The notes beneath the pieces are model-generated. The model saw only the letters and a program-made list of their open reading frames with translations. It had not been told where the DNA came from and did no database searches. 5,058 bases of DNA. It comes from Lutibacter sp. Lineage in GTDB: Bacteria; Bacteroidota; Bacteroidia; Flavobacteriales; Flavobacteriaceae. Positions 1-5,058 of the stretch are shown in pieces. The stretch is from positions 1 through 5,058 of the forward strand of contig DPCK01000082.1 of assembly GCA_003516285.1 (NCBI GenBank), given 5' to 3'. Made by a program: the position numbers and the translations under genes. How positions within the stretch are numbered: the stretch's first letter is position 1; the number at the start of each line of letters is the position of its first letter.

Positions 1-128
1 TAAACTCTTTTGTGTACTTACGTTGCTTGTTGATTAATCTAATATTTGCTCTCATATAAATTGACTTTTATGGTCAACCTATATCAGGGACGTACAAATG
101 TTAAAAGTTATATTTCGTTTTACGCAAT
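1..128. other. Non-coding stretch at left edge, no supported gene
   Basis: No ORF of useful length crosses or lies in this stretch. The only ATG-started frame, at 108-140, gives ten codons and runs into the repeat array. Two weak inverted repeats are visible: TTGAC at 61-65 with GTCAA at 73-77 (7-nt loop), and GTTTTA at 117-122 with TAAAAC at 128-133 (5-nt loop). The second lies just downstream of the minus-strand gene, but it has no G/C clamp and no T-run, so I do not call it a terminator. The neighbouring gene is outside the window. Confidence 0.5.
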
Positions 129-161
129 AAAACTGAAAACTGTAACTGAAAACTGAGAACT
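129..161. repeat. Degenerate 7-nt tandem repeat (AAAACTG unit)
   Basis: Seen directly: AAAACTG at 129-135 and 136-142, a shortened TAACTG at 143-148, AAAACTG at 149-155, then a decayed AGAACT at 156-161. The last unit runs into the stop codon of the minus-strand gene that ends at 161. The array has no coding potential. On the minus strand the unit reads CAGTTTT, so it would be transcribed as the 3' untranslated region of that gene. Similar loose heptamer repeats are, from memory, common between genes in Flavobacteriaceae. The function is unknown. Confidence 0.75.
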
Positions 162-559
162 TACAGAAGCGACTTCACGTAGTGTTTATGAATTACCCTA
201 AGTTTCTTAAGCTCTTTTCTCAATAATTTTACAAAATCTTTTCCCTGAATTTTTGTGCTTTCAAGCTGAAGGCAATTTTGATAAAGGCGATCGATAAAAT
301 ACCGAATTGATACAGCATATTTAAGTTTTAATCCGGGATTTTCTTCGCACTCAGTTTCCACAATTTTAGGCACCAATCCAAAAGCATTCATCACTAAATT
401 ATCCGCATATTTATCTATTTTATTCATAGACAAATACATAGCCAACATACTTTTATCGTTGCTTATATAGGAAGCAATATGTCTAGCCAACTTAAAAATA
501 TCCAGTGATTTTTGATAAATCACCAGTTGATTTAGATTTTGCTCATCAGGATTAACCAT
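161..559 (-). CDS. Small helical protein, divergent four-helix-bundle (S23-like) family
   Basis: The product is a 132-residue protein with no signal peptide and no membrane segment. It is rich in Lys, Leu and Ile and appears almost entirely alpha-helical. After a short polar N-terminus, residues about 12-32 (LVIYQKSLDIFKLARHIASY) resemble the first helix of the S23/23S-intervening-sequence four-helix-bundle family, which typically opens with an (E/L)xxYQKSL-type segment. Residues about 46-70 would be helix 2, about 77-100 helix 3 and about 106-130 helix 4, the last very basic (KLLRKELKKLRVIHKHYVK). Length fits the family, usually about 110-130 residues. The canonical helix-2 end (P-S-N-I-A-E-G type) is replaced by LVPKIVETE, so the assignment is tentative. 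The family folds as a small oligomeric bundle. A related protein, Avd, binds nucleic acid and reverse transcriptase in diversity-generating retroelements, but no reverse transcriptase or variable repeat is present here. ATG at 557-559 is the natural start. A -7 promoter box lies 20 nt upstream. The gene is monocistronic and divergent from the Lrp-type gene. CDS call is firm; the family call is about even. Confidence 0.8.
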   Translation of the reverse strand: MVNPDEQNLNQLVIYQKSLDIFKLARHIASYISNDKSMLAMYLSMNKIDKYADNLVMNAFGLVPKIVETECEENPGLKLKYAVSIRYFIDRLYQNCLQLESTKIQGKDFVKLLRKELKKLRVIHKHYVKSLL

Positions 560-579
560 TGATTTTTTTATTTAGTATG

Positions 580-587
580 CAAATTTA
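580..587 (-). promoter_or_regulatory. Bacteroidota-type -7 box for the small helical-protein gene
   Basis: The plus strand reads CAAATTTA, which on the minus strand is TAAATTTG, an exact match to the Bacteroidota -7 element TAnnTTTG. It ends 20 nt before the ATG at 559, implying a leader of roughly 14 nt. No TTTG/TTG -33 element is visible at the expected distance, so only half of the promoter is supported. Confidence 0.5.
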
Positions 588-610
588 CTTCAGAAAATAA
601 AATTTTATAT

Positions 611-621
611 TTAATAATTAA
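611..621. promoter_or_regulatory. AT-rich palindrome in the divergent spacer, possible operator
   Basis: TTAAT-A-ATTAA is a perfect 11-nt palindrome within the 120-bp spacer (560-679) shared by the two divergent genes. Lrp/AsnC proteins often bind AT-rich dyad sites and often regulate their own gene, so an autoregulatory site is conceivable. In sequence this AT-rich, such palindromes also occur by chance. A TTTG at 626-629 could be a -33 element for the plus-strand gene, but I find no matching TAnnTTTG at the proper spacing. Confidence 0.2.
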
Positions 622-679
622 AGCATTTGTGTTAATTTAGATTATAATTTAATATTTTTATACTATCAAACTTTAAAAT

Positions 680-1129
680 ATGAACATAGATACCATTAAC
701 TGGAAAATCCTGGATTGCTTACAGCAAAATGCCCGGCAATCAAACACGGAAATTGCACGAAAAGTTGGAATTTCTTCTCCGGCTGTTGCCGAACGTATTC
801 ATAAAATGGAAGACATTGGTATAATTGAAGGCTATCACGCAAAAGTCTGCTATATTGAAACAGGAAATCAGTTAAAAGCCATCATTACGTTGCGCGCATT
901 TATGGGAAGGCTTAAACCATTTATTGAAAAGGTGAAAGAATTTAATGAAGTGGTAAATTGCTACAGAATTACGGGAAATGAAAATATTGTGATGGAAGTT
1001 GTACTAAAAAACCAACAACATTTAGCGAAATTTATTGACCAGTTAATTACCTATGGCGAAACCACCACGCATATTGTTTTGTCCAATGTCATAGAGAACA
1101 ATCCAATTGTGAAATCGGCGCATCTGTAA
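680..1129 (+). CDS. Lrp/AsnC family transcriptional regulator
   Basis: The product is a 149-residue cytoplasmic DNA-binding protein of the feast/famine (Lrp/AsnC) family, which is about 150 residues long. Residues 1-60 form the N-terminal winged helix-turn-helix: DTINWKILDCLQQNARQSNTEIARKVGISSPAVAERIHKM shows the family pattern of a first helix (W/D-x-I-L-x-L-Q-x-N-A-R), a turn (N-T-E-I-A), and a recognition helix (S-P-A-V-A-E-R-I). Residues about 65-140 form the RAM ligand-binding and oligomerisation domain, including the conserved glycine of YRITGNENIVMEV (about residues 95-107). Family members assemble as dimers up to octamers and usually respond to an amino acid, but the ligand cannot be read from the sequence. 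ATG at 680 gives the standard N-terminus; as is usual in Bacteroidota there is no Shine-Dalgarno. It is divergent from the small helical-protein gene and convergent with recQ. Autoregulation is likely from family behaviour but not shown. The two nearest candidate targets are the divergent neighbour and, more speculatively, asnB. Confidence 0.95.
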   Translation: MNIDTINWKILDCLQQNARQSNTEIARKVGISSPAVAERIHKMEDIGIIEGYHAKVCYIETGNQLKAIITLRAFMGRLKPFIEKVKEFNEVVNCYRITGNENIVMEVVLKNQQHLAKFIDQLITYGETTTHIVLSNVIENNPIVKSAHL

Positions 1130-1135
1130 TAAAAA

Positions 1136-1154
1136 GTTATTGGTTATTGGTTAT
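1136..1154. repeat. Perfect 7-nt tandem repeat (GTTATTG unit)
   Basis: GTTATTG occurs at 1136-1142 and 1143-1149, followed by a partial GTTAT at 1150-1154, giving 2.7 perfect copies. It starts 6 nt after the stop codon of the Lrp-type gene. The core AAGTTATT (1134-1141) recurs once at 1168-1175, so the array may once have been longer. No role is evident. Confidence 0.7.
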
Positions 1155-1181
1155 ATGTTTACGTTTCAAGTTATTAGGTAG

Positions 1182-1217
1182 TTTCAAACTTTCACCTTTG
1201 AGCTTTCAACTTTTAAC
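1182..1217. repeat. Degenerate 7-nt tandem repeat (TTTCAAC unit)
   Basis: Successive units are TTTCAAAC (1182-1189, one extra base), TTTCACC (1190-1196), TTTGAGC (1197-1203), TTTCAAC (1204-1210) and TTTTAAC (1211-1217). An outlying GTTTCAA lies at 1163-1169 and matches 1181-1187. The array fills the gap up to the recQ stop codon at 1222-1224. On the minus strand the unit reads GTTGAAA, which shares the core TGAAA with the plus-strand array at 129-161. Confidence 0.7.
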
Positions 1218-1221
1218 ATTT

Positions 1222-3354
1222 TTAATTCCCCCTTTTGGGGTTAGGGGGCCTTATTAGAATAGTCAGCGCCATACGAATTTTAAAATATTCCATTTCGTCA
1301 TTTAAGAAATCGTAATAGGGCTTTAATGTTGCCGGACTATCCATAGCTTCTTTGGCTTTTCTGACAAGTTCCACTTCTTCTTTTGTCACAAAATCATAAA
1401 TATCGATCTCTTTTCCGTCGGCATACAATTTGGCCAAATGCGAAAATATGGTGGTTGGACTCAAATTTCTGTTTTCGGCAATTTCATCAATGGTTAAACC
1501 TTCCTTGTACAAATCATACGTAACTTTATAGGTATCCCCTTTTTTCTTTTTTGGTATTTTTCCATCCATAAATGAAATAATTTCCGAAATAAATTCATCG
1601 CCGTACACTTCCAGTTTCCGTTGCCCTACTCCGCTTATTTCGAGAAAATCTGACTGACTCATCGGCCTTGTCCTTTCCATTTCCTTTAAGGTGGCATCAC
1701 TAAAAACCAAATAGGCAGGAATGTTTTCTTCCAAAGAAATTTTATAGCGAAGCTTTCGCAAACGTTCAAACAACGTATCTTTTTTGGCTTTTATCTCTTT
1801 TATTTCTTTTTGAACAACTGCCTGTTCTTTAAATGCTATAGGTTTTGTCAGATAAACCATTTTTTTCTCAAACAATACTTTTTGTGAAAAAGACGTGAGT
1901 TGCAAGGCATTGTTTTTATGAAAAGCAATTTCACAAAATCCCTGATTGATTAACTGAATGATATATTGCTGCCAATCGTGCCAGGAAATGTCTTTTCCCA
2001 CGCCATGAGATTTCAGTTTGTCGTAACCTTTATCAACGATTGTTGCATTTTTCGCACCTCTTAAAACATCAATGATAACACTGGTTGCCTCCGATTCATT
2101 TAATCGTGTAATGACAGAAAGTGCTTTTTGGGCAATAACGGTTCCGTCAAAAAACTGGGGCGGATTTTTACAAACATCGCAGTTTCCACAGTTATCCGAC
2201 AGCAATTCCCCAAAATAACCCAACAAAATTTTTCTTCTGCAAGTTGTCGCTTCAGAAAATTGCTGCATTCTTTCCAATTTGGCCAACTGAACATCTTCAT
2301 TTGAAGCGCCTGCCGCAAAATTCCGCAACTGAATCACATCGGCATAACTGTGAAATAATATGGCATTTGCCTTTACGCCGTCACGGCCGCAACGTCCTAT
2401 TTCCTGATAATAACCTTCAATATTTTTAGGCATATTGTAATGGATCACCCAGCGCACATTGGACTTGTCTATCCCCATTCCAAAGGCAATGGTGGCGCAA
2501 ATTATTTGGGTTTTGTCGAACAAGAAATCCTCTTGGGTTTTTGTTCTTTCCTCAAAAGTCAAACCAGCGTGATAAGGCATTGCTTTGATACCGTTTTGCT
2601 TTAATTTTGATGCCAGTTGCTCGGTCGATTTTCGGCTTAAACAATAAATAATGCCGGCTTCATTGGGTTTTTTATGGATGAATTTAATAATTTGCGTAAC
2701 ACGGTCATTGGCCGGACGCACTTCCAATTCAATATTTTTTCGATCGAAGGAAGTTAAAAATTGGGTCGCATTTGGAATGTTCAATTGGTCCACAATGTCT
2801 TGCCTTGTCGCTTTATCGGCCGTGGCGGTTAATGCAATAATTGGCGTATTGGGCAAGGAATGTTTTAAAAATCCCAACTGCTGGTAGGACGGTCGAAAAT
2901 CGTGTCCCCAAGATGAAATACAATGCGCTTCATCAATGGCAACACAGCTGATGTATTTTTCATTTAAGATGTTTTCAAGCAACGCTAAACTTTCAGGAGC
3001 CACATACAACAGTTTTATTTCTGAATTGATTACTTTATCAAATATTCCGTTTTGGGCGGAACTTAACTGGCTGCTGTTGAAAAATGCAGCCGGAATTCCG
3101 TTTGCGGTTAAACCATCAACCTGATCCTTCATCAAGGCGATTAAAGGCGAAATCACCAAAGTAATTCCGTCAAACAACAAAGCCGGCAACTGAAAACAAA
3201 CCGATTTTCCACCACCGGTTGGCATAATCACCAAATTGTCTTTTCTGGAAAGTACTGATTCAATGATTTCTTGTTGTTGCTCACGAAAACTGTCGTAGCC
3301 AAAGTATTTTTTTAAAGTTGGAATTAATATTAATTGGGTTTCTTTTGATAGCAT
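1222..3354 (-). CDS. recQ: ATP-dependent DNA helicase RecQ
   Basis: The product is a 710-residue superfamily 2 helicase, which unwinds DNA with 3'-5' polarity in recombination and replication-fork repair. Motif 0 lies in FGYDSFREQQ (18-27), Walker A in MPTGGGKS (44-51), and the DEAH box at 141-144 followed by the aromatic-rich loop CISSWGHDFRPSY (145-157). ALTATA is at 174-179, and motifs V-VI are in CATIAFGMGIDKSNVRWVIH and QEIGRCGRDG (317-326, arginine finger region). The zinc site is complete: C372, C389, C392 and C395, with the same spacing as E. coli RecQ. An RQC winged-helix region follows (about 400-505), then an HRDC domain (about 525-597). A C-terminal helix-turn-helix (about 612-650, DLYKEGLTIDEIAENRNLS) is of the type appended to many Bacteroidota RecQ proteins. 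This explains why it is about 100 residues longer than the E. coli protein. The ATG at 3352-3354 puts motif 0 at the usual distance. Oddity: residues 702-710 (RPPNPKRGN) are encoded by a G/C palindromic repeat and are probably not part of the ancestral protein. It is transcribed alone from the box at 3383-3390. Confidence 0.97.
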   Translation of the reverse strand: MLSKETQLILIPTLKKYFGYDSFREQQQEIIESVLSRKDNLVIMPTGGGKSVCFQLPALLFDGITLVISPLIALMKDQVDGLTANGIPAAFFNSSQLSSAQNGIFDKVINSEIKLLYVAPESLALLENILNEKYISCVAIDEAHCISSWGHDFRPSYQQLGFLKHSLPNTPIIALTATADKATRQDIVDQLNIPNATQFLTSFDRKNIELEVRPANDRVTQIIKFIHKKPNEAGIIYCLSRKSTEQLASKLKQNGIKAMPYHAGLTFEERTKTQEDFLFDKTQIICATIAFGMGIDKSNVRWVIHYNMPKNIEGYYQEIGRCGRDGVKANAILFHSYADVIQLRNFAAGASNEDVQLAKLERMQQFSEATTCRRKILLGYFGELLSDNCGNCDVCKNPPQFFDGTVIAQKALSVITRLNESEATSVIIDVLRGAKNATIVDKGYDKLKSHGVGKDISWHDWQQYIIQLINQGFCEIAFHKNNALQLTSFSQKVLFEKKMVYLTKPIAFKEQAVVQKEIKEIKAKKDTLFERLRKLRYKISLEENIPAYLVFSDATLKEMERTRPMSQSDFLEISGVGQRKLEVYGDEFISEIISFMDGKIPKKKKGDTYKVTYDLYKEGLTIDEIAENRNLSPTTIFSHLAKLYADGKEIDIYDFVTKEEVELVRKAKEAMDSPATLKPYYDFLNDEMEYFKIRMALTILIRPPNPKRGN
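1226..1250. repeat. G/C-rich palindromic repeat inside the recQ 3' end
   Basis: A C5 run (1228-1232), T4 (1233-1236), G4 (1237-1240), TTA, then a G5 run (1244-1248) stand out in AT-rich DNA. CCCC and GGGG can pair with a 4-nt loop, or C5 with the distal G5 across an 11-nt loop. From memory, this kind of palindrome (G-run, TTAGGGGG) recurs between genes in many Flavobacteriaceae genomes. Here it is in frame with recQ and encodes its last residues. It lacks a T-run, so it is not a classical terminator, although it may form a hairpin at the end of the recQ message. Confidence 0.65.
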
Positions 3355-3382
3355 TTTTTAAAATAAGAATTTTAATTTCAGA

Positions 3383-3390
3383 CAAAAGTA
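3383..3390 (-). promoter_or_regulatory. Bacteroidota-type -7 box for recQ
   Basis: The plus strand reads CAAAAGTA, i.e. TACTTTTG on the minus strand, an exact TAnnTTTG match. It lies 28 nt upstream of the recQ ATG, implying a leader of about 20 nt. The -33 position is weak (only ATGTTC-like sequence). Its position downstream of the asnB terminator supports recQ having its own promoter. Confidence 0.55.
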
Positions 3391-3427
3391 AGATTTTTGA
3401 AAAGAACATTCTTTGATAATTTATAAC

Positions 3428-3452
3428 AAAAAAATCCGGCTTTCACCGGATT
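3428..3452 (-). terminator. Intrinsic terminator of asnB
   Basis: Reading the minus strand, AATCCGG (3452-3446) pairs perfectly over 7 bp with CCGGATT (3439-3433) across a TGAAAG loop, i.e. a GAAA tetraloop closed by a T-G wobble. It is followed by a run of seven T (3434-3428, the first two in the stem). It starts 25 nt after the asnB stop codon. This is a textbook rho-independent terminator in the right orientation. It separates asnB from recQ. Confidence 0.9.
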
Positions 3453-3477
3453 CTTAATTCAAACAAATAATTAGCAG

Positions 3478-5058
3478 TTATTTTTTATAGGCATCTGAAT
3501 GCACATTTGCCACTGCCCGTCCTGATGGATCATTCATATTTTTAAAACTTGCGTCCCATTCCAGCGCAATCTTGGTGCTGCACGCCACAGAAGCTTCTTG
3601 CGGAACGCAAAGTGCTGCGGCATCTGAAGGAAAATGTTCCTGAAAAATAGAACGGTAATAAAATTCTTCCTTATTTGTTGGTGTTTGCAAAGGGAATTTG
3701 TATTTGGCATTTGCCAATTGTTCATCCGTAACTTCTTCAGCCACCACTTTTTTCAAGGTATCAATCCAGCTATATCCAACGCCATCCGAAAATTGCTCTT
3801 TTTGTCTCCAAGCCACGCTTGCAGGCAAATAACTTTCAAAAGCTTTGCGAAGTACCCATTTTTCCATACGCTCGCCGTTAATCATTTTGTCTTGCGGGTT
3901 GATGCGCATCGCCACATCCATAAACTCTTTATCCAAAAACGGCACACGGCCTTCTATTCCCCAAGCCGCCAAACTTTTGTTCGCTCTTAAACAATCGTAC
4001 ATATGCAATTTGCTCAATTTACGAACGGTTTCTTCGTGAAATTCCTTTTTATTTGGCGCTTTATGAAAATACAAATAACCTCCAAACAACTCATCGGCTC
4101 CTTCACCCGAAAGAACCATTTTCACCCCCATCGATTTAATCACCCGAGCCATTAAATACATCGGCGTTGAAGCACGAATAGTGGTAATATCATAGGTTTC
4201 CAGGTTGTAAACCACATCGCGTATGGCATCCAATCCCTCTTGGATGGTGAATTTTATTTCGTGGTGAACAGTTCCAATATGATCTGCCACCAATTGCGCT
4301 GCTGCCAAATCGGGCGAACCTTCCAATCCCACAGAAAAAGAGTGCAATTGTGGCCACCAAGCGGCTTGTGTGTCATCAGTTTCTATTCTTTTTTCTGCAT
4401 ATTTTTTTGCAATTGCTGAAGTTACCGAGGAATCCAATCCGCCGGAAAGCAATACGCCATAAGGCACATCGGACATTAATTGACGGTGAACTGCGGCTTC
4501 CAAGGCATTGTGAATTTCATCAATGCTGGTTTGGTTGTCTTTTACAGCCTCATAATCCATCCAGTCTCTGCTGTACCATTTGGTTAATTCCCCATCTTTG
4601 CTCGATAAAAAATGTCCCGGAGGAAATAACTCAATTTTTGTACAAACACCTTCCAACGCTTTCAATTCAGAAGCCACATAAAAAGTTCCGTTTTCATCCC
4701 AGCCCATATATAAAGGAATAATGCCCATATGGTCACGCGCGATAAAATATTCATCTTTATCTTCATCATATAAAGCAAAAGCAAAAATACCGTTCATTTC
4801 ATCAATAAAACTGGTTCCTTTTTCTTTATACAAAGCCAAAATCACTTCACAATCCGACGCCGTTTGAAAATTATATTTTCCTTCAAATTGTTTGCGTAAG
4901 TCTCTGTGGTTATAGATTTCGCCATTGGCGGATAAAATTAATTTTTTATCTTCACTAAATAAAGGCTGTTTTCCGGAAACCGGGTCAACGATTGAAAGTC
5001 TTTCGTGAGCCAATATTGCTTTTTCATTCGAATAAATCCCGCTCCAATCCGGACCGCG
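3478..5058 (-). CDS. asnB: Asparagine synthase B (glutamine-hydrolysing), 5' end cut by window edge
   Basis: The enzyme makes asparagine from aspartate, ATP and glutamine in the cytoplasm. The open frame continues to the window edge, giving 526 visible codons. The first visible residues are RGPDWSGIYSNEKAI, then LAHERLSIVDP. Leu at 5011-5013 is a TTG inside the gene, not its start. By comparison with E. coli AsnB (554 residues), about 30 N-terminal residues are missing, including the catalytic cysteine that follows Met1. The glutaminase domain shows RGPDW, AHERLSIVD (substrate-binding Arg), NGEIYNH, and SDCEV (positions in order, first 105 visible residues). The synthetase domain has the pyrophosphate loop SGGLDSS (4426-4446), SVGLEGSPD, the block TIRASTPMYLM, LSGEGADELFGGY, and RVPFLDKEF. 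The C-terminus (AWRQKEQFSDGVGYSWID and NDPSGRAVANVHSDAYKK) is typical of the E. coli AsnB-type branch rather than of asparagine synthases in antibiotic or polysaccharide clusters. The stop at 3478-3480 is followed by a strong terminator. The promoter lies outside the window. Confidence 0.97.
   Translation of the reverse strand, partial: RGPDWSGIYSNEKAILAHERLSIVDPVSGKQPLFSEDKKLILSANGEIYNHRDLRKQFEGKYNFQTASDCEVILALYKEKGTSFIDEMNGIFAFALYDEDKDEYFIARDHMGIIPLYMGWDENGTFYVASELKALEGVCTKIELFPPGHFLSSKDGELTKWYSRDWMDYEAVKDNQTSIDEIHNALEAAVHRQLMSDVPYGVLLSGGLDSSVTSAIAKKYAEKRIETDDTQAAWWPQLHSFSVGLEGSPDLAAAQLVADHIGTVHHEIKFTIQEGLDAIRDVVYNLETYDITTIRASTPMYLMARVIKSMGVKMVLSGEGADELFGGYLYFHKAPNKKEFHEETVRKLSKLHMYDCLRANKSLAAWGIEGRVPFLDKEFMDVAMRINPQDKMINGERMEKWVLRKAFESYLPASVAWRQKEQFSDGVGYSWIDTLKKVVAEEVTDEQLANAKYKFPLQTPTNKEEFYYRSIFQEHFPSDAAALCVPQEASVACSTKIALEWDASFKNMNDPSGRAVANVHSDAYKK

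Noticed and set aside
117..133. Hairpin GTTTTA/TAAAAC as terminator of the small helical-protein gene
   Set aside because: The stem is almost all A-T and there is no T-run after it on the minus strand.
108..140. Ten-codon ATG-started frame on the plus strand
   Set aside because: Too short, no ribosome-binding or conservation evidence, and it ends in the tandem repeat.
161..559. Diversity-generating retroelement suggested by the Avd-like fold
   Set aside because: There is no reverse transcriptase, template repeat or variable repeat anywhere in the window.
1129..1221. Possible CRISPR array or leader in the recQ/lrp spacer
   Set aside because: The units are only 7 nt, directly adjacent and degenerate, with no spacers, so this is simple tandem repeat DNA.
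1237..1248. G-quadruplex or telomere-like motif (GGGG-TTA-GGGGG)
   Set aside because: Only two G-runs are present on the strand, so an intramolecular quadruplex cannot form from this stretch alone.
2100..3124. Several 60-80 codon open frames on both strands
   Set aside because: All lie within recQ, whose own frame carries every helicase motif and the zinc cysteines without interruption.
3634..3990. 118-codon open frame on the plus strand
   Set aside because: Antisense shadow of the asnB C-terminal region; the protein is rich in Phe, His and Arg as expected for reverse-complemented coding DNA.
4350..4721. 123-codon open frame on the plus strand
   Set aside because: It lies entirely antisense to the strongly conserved asnB frame, and its translation has no recognisable family features.

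Overview
The window looks like a chromosomal segment from a member of the Bacteroidota, most likely a Flavobacteriaceae species (Flavobacterium-like). The reasons are the AT-rich base composition, the lack of Shine-Dalgarno sequences before the starts, the Bacteroidota-type -7 boxes (TAnnTTTG) upstream of two genes, and the character of the RecQ and asparagine synthetase proteins. The genus is an inference from familiarity, not from a search.

Layout from left to right. Positions 1-160 hold no gene that I can support, and end in a degenerate 7-nt repeat array. Next comes a small minus-strand gene (161-559) for a helical protein that looks like a divergent four-helix-bundle (S23/23S intervening-sequence) family member. 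A 120-bp AT-rich divergent spacer separates it from a plus-strand Lrp/AsnC-family regulator (680-1129). A 92-bp convergent spacer with two more 7-nt repeat arrays and the edge of a C/G palindrome leads to the 3' end of a minus-strand recQ (1222-3354). The last codons of recQ are made of that palindrome. Upstream of recQ lie a good -7 promoter box and the intrinsic terminator of the next gene, asnB. asnB (3478 to beyond 5058, minus strand) is cut by the right edge of the window, which removes about 30 N-terminal codons including the catalytic cysteine.

Functionally this is mostly ordinary housekeeping content: DNA repair (RecQ), amino-acid synthesis (AsnB) and a feast/famine-type regulator. 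The AsnB terminator and the RecQ promoter between them argue that the two genes are separate transcription units. I see no mobile element, CRISPR array, RNA gene or defence system, and I do not think the window contains a new multi-gene system.

The points most worth a second look are small: three independent heptanucleotide tandem arrays confined to intergenic DNA, a G/C palindromic repeat that has become the C-terminus of RecQ, and the divergent S23-like protein whose stop codon touches one of the arrays.
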